Shown: positions 24,788 to 32,948, counted from the first letter of the stretch. The stretch: 64,000 nt of DNA from Actinomycetes bacterium (GCA_016861045.1 BOKP01000001.1:499529-563528); one strand, 5' to 3'. Notes: generated from the sequence alone by a model not told the origin. Translations and numbers: made by a program.

Positions 24788-25590
24788 CGGGCTCCCCCTC
24801 GCTCGTCGGCTTCCGCCACCTCGCCCCACCAGGCGATCCGGCGCTCGATCAGGCTCAGGCAGGCGAACAGCGCGATCGCGATCGCCGACAGCCAGACGAT
24901 CGCGGCGAACAGGCGCGCGACCTCGAGCTGCGCGTTGTCGACGAGCATCAGGTGCCCGAGGCCCTCCTTGGCGCCGGCCCACTCGCCGAAGACGGCGCCG
25001 ATCACGGCCACCGCGGCGGCGATCTTGGCGCCGCTGAGGGCGAACGGCAACGCCGTCGGCGCCTCGACCATCGCCAGCAGCCGCCAGCGGCCGGCGCCCA
25101 GCGAGCGCAGCAGCCGCCGCTGCTCGGCGGGGACGGTTCCGAGGCCGTCGAGCGTGTTGACGGCGATCGGGAAGAAGCAGATCAGCGCGATGATCGCGAC
25201 CTTCGGGCCGATCCCGAACCCGAACCAGACGACGAGCACCGGCGCGATCACGATCACCGGGATCGTCTGCGAGGCGATCACGAGCGGATAGGAGACGCGG
25301 CGCACGAGCGGCGACAGATGCAGCGCCACCGCGGTAGCGACGCCGAGCGCGAGCGCGGCGCCGAACCCGAGCAGGACCTCGCCCAGCGTCACTCGGGCGT
25401 TGTCGACGAGCAGGTCTCGGTCGGTCCACAGGGACTCTCCGATCTCGGCCGGCGAGGGGACGAGGAAGGGCTCGAGGCCGAGGCCGTCGGCGAGCGCCCC
25501 GCTGGAGGCCGCGAGCTGCCAGGCCCCGAGCAGGGCGACGAGGACGAGCGCCGCCGGCCAGAGCCGAGCGATCGCCGCGCGGGGCTTCAC
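24784..25590 (-). CDS. thiX: ABC transporter permease (ThiX-like)
   Basis: A 268-residue binding-protein-dependent permease with six predicted helices. It carries the EAA-type loop EAPTALPFALSGAKIAAAVA that contacts the ATPase. A GTG start at 25590 overlaps the ATPase stop by 4 nt, and its own stop overlaps the binding protein start by 4 nt, so the three genes are translationally coupled. With the riboswitch upstream, it is predicted to form the membrane channel of a thiamine-pyrimidine importer. On its own the sequence would fit any NitT/TauT-type system. Confidence 0.88.
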   Translation of the reverse strand: MKPRAAIARLWPAALVLVALLGAWQLAASSGALADGLGLEPFLVPSPAEIGESLWTDRDLLVDNARVTLGEVLLGFGAALALGVATAVALHLSPLVRRVSYPLVIASQTIPVIVIAPVLVVWFGFGIGPKVAIIALICFFPIAVNTLDGLGTVPAEQRRLLRSLGAGRWRLLAMVEAPTALPFALSGAKIAAAVAVIGAVFGEWAGAKEGLGHLMLVDNAQLEVARLFAAIVWLSAIAIALFACLSLIERRIAWWGEVAEADERGGAR

Positions 25591-26396
25591 GCGGCCTCCA
25601 GGACGCTCATCGCCTCGGTCCTGGCGGCGACGAACGCGGAGGCGCCGATCGCCTCCGCCCGCCCCGCCCCGGCCGCCTTTCGCGGCGCATCGATCAGGGC
25701 CGAGATCCGGGCGGGCCGACTCGTCATCAGCGTCACCCGGTCGGCGACGTAGAGCGCCTCCTCGACGTCGTGGGTGACCAGCACGGTCGTCCGCCTCTCC
25801 GCGGCCAGCGTCCGCACGAGCCAGTCCTGAAGCCCGCCGCGGGTGATCGCGTCGAGCGCCGCGAAGGGCTCGTCGAGGAGCAGCACGGGGGTCCCTGCGA
25901 GCAGCGTCCGCGCGAACGCGACGCGCTGCCGCATCCCCCCCGAGAGCTCGCGGGGGAGGGCGGCGGAGAAGTCGCCGAGGCCGATGTGGTCGAGAAGCTC
26001 GCTCGCGCGGCGCCTGCTGTCGGCGCGGTTTCCGCCCGCCGCCCGCAGCGCCAGCGCCGCGTTGTCGGCGGCGTTCGCCCACGGCAGCAGCAGGTCACGC
26101 TGCGGCATCCACGTCGAGGTCGCGGTCCGCGCCTGCACGGCGGTCGCGCCGCCGATCGCGATCGAGCCGGACTGCAGCGGCCGCAGGCCGCCGATCAGCT
26201 CCAGCAGCGTCGACTTGCCGCAGCCCGACGGCCCGACGAGCGCGACCGTCTCGCCCTCCGCCACCTCGAGGTCGATCCCGTCCAGCACCGCGGTCGGGCC
26301 GTAGCGATGCTTGGCTCCGGCGACGCTGATCGCCGCCGGCGGCGGTCCCGGTTCCTCTTCGGCGGCCGCGGCCGCGGCTGGGTGCCTCTCGGCGAT
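25587..26396 (-). CDS. thiZ: ABC transporter ATP-binding protein (ThiZ-like), start codon unusual
   Basis: The ATPase of the importer. Motifs are Walker A GPSGCGKST, Q-loop MPQRD, signature LSGGM, Walker B VLLLDEP and switch His VTHD. The first canonical start in frame is GTG at 26288, but conserved coding sequence continues upstream (AISVAGAKHRYGPTAV), including the A-loop Tyr that stacks on ATP. Between that GTG and the riboswitch there is no ATG, GTG or TTG in any of the three forward frames. I mark the CDS from the in-frame ATC at 26396, 9 nt after the AGGGA that closes the riboswitch. ATC at 26402 is also in frame. A sequencing error or use of GTG 26288 are the alternatives. Expression should fall when TPP is bound. 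Confidence 0.85.
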   Translation of the reverse strand: MAERHPAAAAAAEEEPGPPPAAISVAGAKHRYGPTAVLDGIDLEVAEGETVALVGPSGCGKSTLLELIGGLRPLQSGSIAIGGATAVQARTATSTWMPQRDLLLPWANAADNAALALRAAGGNRADSRRRASELLDHIGLGDFSAALPRELSGGMRQRVAFARTLLAGTPVLLLDEPFAALDAITRGGLQDWLVRTLAAERRTTVLVTHDVEEALYVADRVTLMTSRPARISALIDAPRKAAGAGRAEAIGASAFVAARTEAMSVLEAA

Positions 26397-26402
26397 GACG
26401 AT

Positions 26403-26508
26403 CTTTCCCTTCGCGCGAATTACCGCACAGGTTCGGAGGGTCAGCGCCGGGCGGGGAGGTCCCGGAGACGCTATCTCAGCCCGCTGCCCGCGAGCACCCC
26501 TTGACGCC
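26403..26508 (-). promoter_or_regulatory. TPP (thiamine pyrophosphate) riboswitch
   Basis: Reading the minus strand from 26508, the THI-box conserved segments occur in order: GGGGTGCTC, GGCTGAGAT, then ACCCTCCGAACCTGTGCGG and GGTAATTCGCGCGAAGGGA. The spacing fits the P1-P5 fold with a variable P3a region in the middle. The 3' AGGGA both closes the aptamer and can serve as Shine-Dalgarno for the ATPase gene, so control is probably at translation initiation. This places the following ABC operon in the thiamine regulon. Confidence 0.95.
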
Positions 26509-26524
26509 TCCGATCATAGCCTGG

Positions 26525-27907
26525 TCAGGGCCGTGCGACCACGTCGACGAAGTGCTCCAGGTGCTTCGTCGTCCAGCACTCGAACGCCTCGGTCGTGTGC
26601 GGCTCGTAGGCGGCCATCACCGAGTCGCCGTAGTTCCAGTAGAGGCGCGGCTCGGGGTTGAGCCAGAAGGTACGACCGGCGCGCTCGGTGAGCCGGGCGA
26701 AGGCGGCGGCGTGGGGGTCGCGGCCGTTGGTGCGCGCGTCGCCGAGGACGATCACGGTCGAGCGCGGGTCGAGGTCGGCGGAGATCTCCTCGAGGAACTC
26801 GAGCCAGACGCGGCCGTAGTCGGTGTAGCCGGAGATGTCGGCGACGCCGCCGTCGCGGCTGATCCGCTCGCTGATCTTCGTGAAGTCGCGCTCGCGCTCG
26901 AAGATCTCGGTGACCTCGCTGATCCGCTCGATGAAGACGAAGCTGCGGAGCTTGCGGAACGAGTCGTGGAGGGCGTGCAGGACGCTGAGGAAGAAGACGC
27001 TGGCCGAGGTGACCGAGGTCGAGACGTCGCAGAGCACGTAGATCTCGGGCCGGCGGGGACGCTTCGGCCGGTAGCGGAGCCGCAGCGGCACGCCGCCGGT
27101 CTCGAGCGAGGCCCGCATCGTCCGCCGCACGTCGACGATGCGTCCCCGGCGCCGGCCGCGCTGCTCGGTGCCGAGCGTCGCCAGCCGCCGCTTCAGCATC
27201 GCCACCGAGCGGTGGACGGCGGCGAGGTCCTGCGCGGGGTTGGTCGGCAGCGCCCGGTCGAGGTCGGCGAGCGGTCGCGCCGGCGGCAGCTTGCCGGTGC
27301 GCTCGATCAGCTCGCGCTCGAGCTCGCGACGGAGGTGGGACTCGAACCGGCGGACGCCCTCGCGGTCGAGCTCGACGTCCTCGCTGCCGCCGGCGCCCGG
27401 GGCGGAGCCGGGGGTCAGCCCGAGCGAGCGGCGGATCCGCTGCACGTCGACGCCGACGACGCCGGAGCCCTCGCCGCGGCGGCCGAACGCCGCGACCGCG
27501 AGCTGGGCGAGGTCTCCCATCCGCGCGTCGTCGCCGTCGGCGATCGCCTGCCGGATCAGCTCGCTGAGCTCGTCGATGTCGATCCGGTCGCCATCGCCCT
27601 CGCCGCCGGCGGCCCCCTCGCCTCGCGCGGCCCCCTCGCGATCGCGCTCGATCGCCTCGAGCTCGGCCGCGCGGAAGAACCAGCGATCGAAGACGAGGTC
27701 GAAGAGGCGCCGGTCCTCCTGTGACTTCGCCAGGGTGGCCGCGAGCGCCCCGCGGAACTGCTCGCGGTCGCTCCACGGCACCTGCTCGACGGCCGCCAGC
27801 GAGTCGAGGATCTCGGCGGTGCCGACCGCCAGCCCCTCCTCGCGGAGCTCGCCGCAGAAGCGGACGAGCTGGCCGGCGAGGAGGTTGGGGCCGGATGCCG
27901 CGGCCAC
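26525..27907 (-). CDS. CoxE-like VWA domain protein
   Basis: A 460-residue cytoplasmic protein. The N-terminal half is helical with an acidic Gly/Glu/Asp segment near 90-112. The C-terminal half is a von Willebrand A domain with an intact MIDAS motif D-x-S-x-S (DVSTS, 294-298), a threonine in YTDYG and the acidic GDARTNGRDP near 393. Proteins of this group (CoxE, YehP-type) work with a MoxR ATPase as a metal-dependent adaptor or chaperone pair. The GTG start at 27907 lies 5 nt after the MoxR stop, so the two are one operon. Its client protein is unknown; no CO dehydrogenase genes are present here. Confidence 0.87.
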   Translation of the reverse strand: MAAASGPNLLAGQLVRFCGELREEGLAVGTAEILDSLAAVEQVPWSDREQFRGALAATLAKSQEDRRLFDLVFDRWFFRAAELEAIERDREGAARGEGAAGGEGDGDRIDIDELSELIRQAIADGDDARMGDLAQLAVAAFGRRGEGSGVVGVDVQRIRRSLGLTPGSAPGAGGSEDVELDREGVRRFESHLRRELERELIERTGKLPPARPLADLDRALPTNPAQDLAAVHRSVAMLKRRLATLGTEQRGRRRGRIVDVRRTMRASLETGGVPLRLRYRPKRPRRPEIYVLCDVSTSVTSASVFFLSVLHALHDSFRKLRSFVFIERISEVTEIFERERDFTKISERISRDGGVADISGYTDYGRVWLEFLEEISADLDPRSTVIVLGDARTNGRDPHAAAFARLTERAGRTFWLNPEPRLYWNYGDSVMAAYEPHTTEAFECWTTKHLEHFVDVVARP

Positions 27908-27912
27908 GGCTC

Positions 27913-28884
27913 TCAGCCCGCCGTGGCGGCGTCCCCGGGAGCCGCCGCGCGCGGGGCGGCGGGCAGCCGCATCCCGACGCGCTCGGCGACGAGGTCGAGG
28001 TCGGTCCGGTGCTTGACGATGATGCTCATCGTCCGCGCGAACGTGTCGGCGTCGATCTGCTCGACGCCGAGCAGGAGCAGCGCCCGCGCCCAGTCGATCG
28101 ACTCGGCGATCGACGGCGGCTTCTTGAGGTCGAGCTCGCGGACCATGCCGACGACCTCGACGAGGCGCCGGGCGAGCTGCTCGTCGAGGTCGGGCGCGTG
28201 CAGGCGGACGATCTCGACCTCGCGCTCGACCGCCGGGTAGTCGAGCCAGAGGTAGAGGCAGCGACGCTTCAGCGCCTCGGTCAGCTCGCGCGAGTTGTTC
28301 GACGTGAGCAGCACCAGCGGCATCGTCTGCGCCTCGACGACGCCGAGCTCGGGGATCGAGATCTGGAAGTCGGAGAGGACCTCGAGCAGCATCGCCTCGA
28401 ACTCCTGGTCGGTCTTGTCGATCTCGTCGATCAGCAGGACGACCGGCTCGCGCGAGGCGATCGCGGCGAGCAGGGGCCTGGTCAGCAGGAACTCCTCGCC
28501 GAAGATGTCCTCCATCACCGCGTCGCCGGGCGCCGCGCCGTCCGGGTCGGCGGCGCTCGCCTCCGCCTGGATCCGGAGCAGCTGCTTGCGGTAGTTCCAC
28601 TCGTACAGCGCCTTCGCCTCGTCGAGGCCCTCGTAGCACTGCAGGCGGATCAGCTCGCGGCCGGTGGCGCGTGCGAGCGCCTTCGCGAGCTCCGTCTTGC
28701 CGACGCCGGCCGGGCCCTCGACGAGCACGGGCTTGTCGAGGCGGCGCGCGAGGTGGGAGACGAGCGCGGTCGCGTCGTCGGCCAGATAGCCGGCCTCCTC
28801 GAGGGCGGAGCGGGACTCCTCGAGGCCGTCCACGACCGCCTGCTCGGAGCCGGCGCCGGACGCGCTTGCGGGCGGGGGGCTCAC
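27913..28884 (-). CDS. MoxR-family AAA+ ATPase (CoxD-like)
   Basis: A 323-residue AAA+ ATPase. It has Walker A GPAGVGKT (57-64), Walker B VVLLIDEID (148-155), sensor-1 LTSNN and an arginine-finger-like ALKRRCLY. It should remodel or insert cofactors into a client protein together with the VWA partner encoded directly downstream. The GTG start at 28884 is preceded at 8 nt by TATCAT on the minus strand and lacks a Shine-Dalgarno site, consistent with a leaderless mRNA. An in-frame extension to 28992 would overlap the divergent small membrane protein gene and is rejected. Confidence 0.9.
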   Translation of the reverse strand: MSPPPASASGAGSEQAVVDGLEESRSALEEAGYLADDATALVSHLARRLDKPVLVEGPAGVGKTELAKALARATGRELIRLQCYEGLDEAKALYEWNYRKQLLRIQAEASAADPDGAAPGDAVMEDIFGEEFLLTRPLLAAIASREPVVLLIDEIDKTDQEFEAMLLEVLSDFQISIPELGVVEAQTMPLVLLTSNNSRELTEALKRRCLYLWLDYPAVEREVEIVRLHAPDLDEQLARRLVEVVGMVRELDLKKPPSIAESIDWARALLLLGVEQIDADTFARTMSIIVKHRTDLDLVAERVGMRLPAAPRAAAPGDAATAG

Positions 28885-28906
28885 TCGGGTCGATGATAAT
28901 GACGCC
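28885..28906. promoter_or_regulatory. Overlapping divergent leaderless promoters
   Basis: Only 22 nt separate two divergent GTG starts. On the plus strand GATAAT (28895-28900) ends 6 nt before GTG 28907. On the minus strand TATCAT (28898 down to 28893) ends 8 nt before GTG 28884. The two -10 hexamers overlap in the same ATGATAAT core, so the promoters cannot easily be occupied together. Each -35 region must lie inside the opposite coding sequence. Confidence 0.55.
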
Positions 28907-29128
28907 GTGAGCCCCGCCGCCGCCCTGACGCTCGCGCTCGCGCTCGGCGACGACGCCGGGCCGTACGCGCTGATGATCGGCGCCGGGTTCATCGTCGGCG
29001 TCTACGCCCACGCCGCGAGGATGCCACGACTGCTCGCGGCGGCGATCATCTTCGTCATCCTCAGCTCGCTGCTGGCGATCGTCGTCTCGTTCAGCTACGA
29101 GGGCCCGAACCCGCAGGCGAGGCGGTGA
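28907..29128 (+). CDS. Small two-helix membrane protein
   Basis: A 73-residue protein with a short hydrophobic N-terminus and two clear membrane helices (about 18-35 and 42-62) joined by a short basic loop, ending in a polar tail. No family is recognised. The GTG start fits a leaderless promoter shared with the divergent MoxR operon, which argues that it is real and possibly co-regulated. The coiled-coil gene follows 56 nt downstream in the same direction. Confidence 0.6.
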   Translation: MSPAAALTLALALGDDAGPYALMIGAGFIVGVYAHAARMPRLLAAAIIFVILSSLLAIVVSFSYEGPNPQARR

Positions 29129-29184
29129 GAGCCTGACCTCGGCGGCGCGCAAGGGGTAGGCTCGCGAAGGGAAGGAGGAACGTG

Positions 29185-30138
29185 ATGGAGACGAGCGCCG
29201 ACCGGCAGACCTCCGACAGCGCCACCGGGCGCGCCCGCGCCGCCACCGATGCGCTGCGGGAGAAGATCGAAGCCGCGCGCGGCGGCGACATCGAGGCCCT
29301 CGCCTCCGAAGCCGAGCGGGTCGCCGCCGAGGCCCGCGAGTCGGCCCTGCGGGCGGCCGGAGCGGAGTCGATCGCCCGTCGCGCCGTCGCCGAGCGGGAC
29401 GCCGCCGGCGAGCGCGCCCGGCGGGCTGAGGAGGCCGCCGATGAGCGCGCCACGGCGGCCGAGCGCCGCTACGAGGAGAAGCTGGAGGAGACGCGGGCGG
29501 AGCTCCGCGCGAAGGCGAAGGAGCAGGTCGAGGAGGCGATCGCCGGGATCAAGGAGCGTGGGGCCGAGCGGATCAAGGCGGAGTTGAAGCAGCGGAAGTC
29601 CGAGCTCGAGGAGCGGATGGACGTGCGCCGGCGCAAGGCCGAGACCGATATCGCCGCCCGCCGCAAGCAGCTCGAGGAGGGGATCGAGAACCGTGCCCGC
29701 GAGCTCGACGCCCGGATCGCCGAGCGCGAGGACGGCTTCGAGGACGAGCTCGAGCGGGTCCGCGAGGACTGGCGCCGCAAGCTCGCCGTCGAGGTCGAGG
29801 CGCGGCAGGAGGTCGAGGGAAAGCTCAACCTGGCCGAGGCGCGGCTCAAGACCCTGGCCGAGCGGCTCGCCGACGAGGCCGAGCGGCGCACGAAGGCGGA
29901 AGCGGAGCGCAAGCTCGCCGCCGAGATGGAGAAGCTGAAGCGCGAGGCGACGGTGACCGGCGAGAAGGCCCGCCAGCGGGCCGCCCGCGAGGCCGAGCTC
30001 GAGGGCGCGCGGCTGGCGAAGAAGGCCGAGGCCGAGGCCCGCGAGCGCCGCGAGGAGCTCGAGCGCGAGGCCCGCGCCCGGGCGTTGCGCGAGGCCGAGC
30101 AGGCGGCTGAGCGGGCCCGCCGCGAGGCGCTCGGCTGA
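29185..30138 (+). CDS. Long alpha-helical coiled-coil protein
   Basis: A 317-residue protein that is almost wholly Glu/Arg/Ala/Lys and predicted to be one long coiled coil (residues ~20-315), with no membrane segment, signal peptide or globular domain. Runs such as KEQVEEAIAGIKERG and AERLADEAERRTKAEAER show heptad-like spacing. It may be a cytoskeletal, scaffold or polar-tethering protein. ATG 29185 is chosen over GTG 29182 because the AAGGAGGA site is then 6 nt away. Composition may inflate resemblance to DivIVA, TolA or IF-type proteins, so no homology is claimed. Confidence 0.7.
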   Translation: METSADRQTSDSATGRARAATDALREKIEAARGGDIEALASEAERVAAEARESALRAAGAESIARRAVAERDAAGERARRAEEAADERATAAERRYEEKLEETRAELRAKAKEQVEEAIAGIKERGAERIKAELKQRKSELEERMDVRRRKAETDIAARRKQLEEGIENRARELDARIAEREDGFEDELERVREDWRRKLAVEVEARQEVEGKLNLAEARLKTLAERLADEAERRTKAEAERKLAAEMEKLKREATVTGEKARQRAAREAELEGARLAKKAEAEARERREELEREARARALREAEQAAERARREALG

Positions 30139-30368
30139 GCCGCCGGGCGCCTCGCGGCGCCCCGGGCGGCGGTGGGGTGCAGCGATCGGGGGTGCTCAGC
30201 GCGCGCCCGCCGCGCGGAACCACCAACAACGTCACGCGCCGCTCGTTCCAGGCCGGCGCTGGTTGCGAAAGCGGTGCTGGGGCGCCGGTTTCGTCACCGC
30301 ACCGATGTCCGAACAGTGGGCTGGTGACGTTCCGGGGACCGCGCCCACTCCTGGCGTCGGTCGTGGCA

Positions 30369-30854
30369 TCAGTCGACGCGGGCCGTCATCAGCCAGAAGC
30401 CGACGAACGCCACGACCAGCGTGAGCAGGAGGCCGCCGAGCCGGGTCCAGAGCGTCCGGGCTGCAAGCGCGGTCGCCAGAGTCAGCGTCGCCCAGGAGGC
30501 GAGCAAGGTGACGCCGACATGGAGGTAGAGCGGCTCGCCGCGATCACCTGCGTTCGCATCGGTGTTGAGGGCTGCCGCCTGACCCGCGAGCCCTACGAAG
30601 CAGATGATCGGCATCGCCGAGGCCACGGCCCGAGCCGTGTCTCGTGCCCGTTGCCTGATCGCGAGCCCGGCAAGCACCGCGATCACGACGTAGATCAGCG
30701 CTAGGGGCTCGAGGCTCGCAGTGCCGTTGTAGACCGGCAGCCAGAAAGTCGACGAGATCCCGAATGCCAGCCAGGTCGCGACGAGCGCCAGCCGGACCCG
30801 TTCATCCCGCGTTGCCGACGACGCCCCTGGCTCGGTCTCGGCGCCGACCCCCAT
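30369..30854 (-). CDS. Hypothetical four-helix membrane protein
   Basis: A 161-residue protein with four predicted membrane helices (about 25-45, 50-66, 80-100 and 110-158 containing the last one or two) and a polar N-terminus of ~20 residues. No family is recognised. GC content is visibly lower than in adjacent genes and codon choice is less G/C-biased, which may mean recent acquisition. It starts at ATG 30854, 29 nt downstream of the glnK stop, in the same direction. It could be read through from the amtB-glnK operon, but no functional link is evident. Confidence 0.6.
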   Translation of the reverse strand: MGVGAETEPGASSATRDERVRLALVATWLAFGISSTFWLPVYNGTASLEPLALIYVVIAVLAGLAIRQRARDTARAVASAMPIICFVGLAGQAAALNTDANAGDRGEPLYLHVGVTLLASWATLTLATALAARTLWTRLGGLLLTLVVAFVGFWLMTARVD

Positions 30855-30883
30855 TGCGGAACCGGCTTGGTTCTCCGGATCCC

Positions 30884-31255
30884 TCAGACCGCCGGGACCT
30901 CGGGGCCCTCGTGGGCCTGGAGGACGTCCTCGCCCTCCTCGCCGGTGCGGATCCGGATCGCCTCCTCGACCGGGAGGACGAAGATCTTGCCGTCGCCGAT
31001 CGAGCCGGTCCGGGCGTGCTTGAGGATCGTCTCGACGACGAGCTCCTTCTCGGAGTCGTCGACGACGCACTCGATCTTCAGCTTCGGCCGCACGTTGACC
31101 GTCAGGCTCGCCCCCCTGTAGTGCTCGACGACGCCCTTCTGGCGGCCCGACCCCTTCACCTCGGAGATCGAGAGTGACGGGATGCCCCGCTCGAGCAGCT
31201 CTTGGCGGATCGGCTCGAACGCCTCGTGGCGGATGAACGCTTCGACCTTCTTCAT
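30884..31255 (-). CDS. glnK: PII nitrogen regulatory protein (GlnK/GlnB family)
   Basis: A 123-residue PII signal protein, slightly longer than the usual 112, with an acidic C-terminal extension. The start MKKVEAFIRH, the T-loop VKGSGRQKGVVEHYRG, the GDGKIFVLPVEEAIRIRTGE region and strand KLKIECVV are characteristic. Tyr46 is kept, but the position equal to Tyr51, the residue uridylylated or adenylylated in other bacteria, is Leu. It should bind ATP/ADP and 2-oxoglutarate and block the AmtB channel when nitrogen is plentiful. It follows amtB by 13 nt and has an AGGAGGAATGAGGAG leader. Confidence 0.94.
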   Translation of the reverse strand: MKKVEAFIRHEAFEPIRQELLERGIPSLSISEVKGSGRQKGVVEHYRGASLTVNVRPKLKIECVVDDSEKELVVETILKHARTGSIGDGKIFVLPVEEAIRIRTGEEGEDVLQAHEGPEVPAV

Positions 31256-31268
31256 CTCCTCATTCCTC

Positions 31269-32771
31269 CTAGGCGCTTGGCGTGGTCGCGGGCCCGCGCG
31301 GCGGGCGCGCCGACGCCTGGGTCGCGATCGGCGTCCCGGCGACGCTCGGCTCGTACGCGCCCGCACCCGGGTACTCCTCGCGGGGGATGAACGATTCGGG
31401 GTATCCGTACATGCCGTGCGTCGAGATGTCGAGGCCCGCGAGCTCCTCCGATTCGGAGACCCGCAGGCCGATCGTAGCCTTGATCGCCGCGAACACCGCG
31501 TAGGAGGCCGCGAAGACGAACCCGAACGTGGCCACCACGGCGAGCGCCTGGACCCCGAGCTGGCCGAGCGAGGCGGCGAAGCCGCCGTCGGTGATCCCGT
31601 AGAAGATCCCCGGCGCCGCCCCGTCCGCGATCAGCCGCGGTGAGGCGAAGATCCCGACCGCGAGCGTCCCCCAGATGCCGGCCATGCCGTGCGCCGACAG
31701 CGCGCCGACCGGGTCGTCGAGCCGCCGCTCGATCGCGATCACCGAGTGGACGACGAGGACACCGGCGACGAACCCGATGAGCGGCGCCGCCCAGAACTCG
31801 ACGAAGCCGGAGGGGGCGGTGATCGCGACGAGGCCGGCGATCGCGCCGTTGCCGGCCATGCCGACGTCGAGCGATCCGGTCTTCCGGTAGCAGACGAGGA
31901 TCGCGCCGAGGACGCCGGCCGCGGCGGCGAGCTGGGTGTTCAGCATCACCTCGCCGAAGAAGACGTCGGAGGTGCCGAACGTCGAGCCGCCGTTGAACCC
32001 GAACCAGCCGACCCAGAGGATCAGCACCGCGAGCCCGACGAACGGCATCGAGTGGCCGGGGATCGCCCGCGGCGAGCCGTCGGTCGCGTACTTGCCGCGG
32101 CGGGCGCCGAGCAGCAGCAGCGCCGCGAGCCCGGCGACCGCGCCGGTCAGGTGGACCACCGAGGAGCCCGCGAAGTCCATCACCGGACGGCCGCCGACGT
32201 CGGAGAGCAGCCCGCCTCCCCATACCGAGTGGGCGACGAACGGGTAGATCACCGCCCCGAAGACGACCGCGTAGATCACGTAGGCGCTGAACTTGATCCG
32301 CTCCAGCGTCGTCCCCCAGACGATCGCCAGCGAGACCGCCGCGAAGGCGAGGCCGTAGAGCATCAGCATCGCGTCGGAGCCGGCGACGGTGACCGCGTCG
32401 GCGCCGCTGCCCAGCACCTGACCGAAGTGGAAGAAGAAGCCGTCGGTGCCGAAGATGTCGTTGCCGAAGCCGCTGATCCCGTAGCCGACCGCCCACCAGA
32501 CGATCGTCACGACGCCGAGGTTGACGAGGATCTTGCCGACTCCCGCGCCGGCGTTCTTCTCGCGGCCGAACCCGATCTCGAGGAACAGGAACCCGGCCTG
32601 CATGAGGAAGACGAGCGCGCAGGAGATCGCCACCCAGACCATGTCGAGCTCGAGCGACTTCGCCGCGAGCTGCCTCGCCCCGTCCTGGGCCGACGAGACC
32701 GGCGGCACCGCGAGGGCCGCGACGAGCGCCAGCGCGACGGCCAACCCGAGCCCCTTCGTCCACTTCGCCAT
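31269..32771 (-). CDS. amt: Ammonium transporter
   Basis: A 500-residue ammonium channel of the Amt/AmtB family. A signal-like N-terminus (to about residue 29) is followed by eleven membrane helices. The pore His pair lies in SSVVHLTGAVAG and LSAHGMAGIWG. A conserved C-terminal GLDISTHGMYGYPE segment is the docking site for PII. A ~35-residue Pro/Ala-rich tail follows. ATG 32771 has a good GAGGAGGAA site. Pairing with glnK directly downstream is the classic nitrogen-limitation operon. Confidence 0.96.
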   Translation of the reverse strand: MAKWTKGLGLAVALALVAALAVPPVSSAQDGARQLAAKSLELDMVWVAISCALVFLMQAGFLFLEIGFGREKNAGAGVGKILVNLGVVTIVWWAVGYGISGFGNDIFGTDGFFFHFGQVLGSGADAVTVAGSDAMLMLYGLAFAAVSLAIVWGTTLERIKFSAYVIYAVVFGAVIYPFVAHSVWGGGLLSDVGGRPVMDFAGSSVVHLTGAVAGLAALLLLGARRGKYATDGSPRAIPGHSMPFVGLAVLILWVGWFGFNGGSTFGTSDVFFGEVMLNTQLAAAAGVLGAILVCYRKTGSLDVGMAGNGAIAGLVAITAPSGFVEFWAAPLIGFVAGVLVVHSVIAIERRLDDPVGALSAHGMAGIWGTLAVGIFASPRLIADGAAPGIFYGITDGGFAASLGQLGVQALAVVATFGFVFAASYAVFAAIKATIGLRVSESEELAGLDISTHGMYGYPESFIPREEYPGAGAYEPSVAGTPIATQASARPPRGPATTPSA

Positions 32772-32846
32772 TCGCGTTCCTCCTCGACGCCGGAGTGCCG
32801 GCGAGCCTGGTTCAGCAACCCGACCAGTCTCGGATGCGGCCGCGGG

Positions 32847-32901
32847 CCGGTGTTTGTACCGGCGTCGAAAATTCGGCCCGGGGGCTTGTACGGCTCGGCC
32901 G
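32847..32901 (-). promoter_or_regulatory. Candidate regulatory repeats upstream of amt-glnK
   Basis: A 5-bp inverted repeat CCGGT-n6-ACCGG lies at 32847-32862. The minus strand carries two direct GTACAA copies about 35 nt apart, with an AT-rich AATTTTC between them. The position 80-130 nt upstream of the amt start suits an activator site for nitrogen control. It does not match the GlnR consensus well. Confidence 0.3.
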
Positions 32902-32948
32902 CGAGCGGGAGGAGGGCCGCCCGGAGCGTCGGATCCGCGGCTTGCGGC

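Noticed and set aside
26525-29152. One 875-codon frame for the VWA protein
   Set aside because: Upstream of 27907 it overlaps the MoxR gene in another frame and is Arg-rich; the GTG at 27907 fits the homologous length.
32847-32901. GlnR box upstream of amt
   Set aside because: The GTnAC-n6-GAAAC type pattern is not present; only an undefined repeat is reported.
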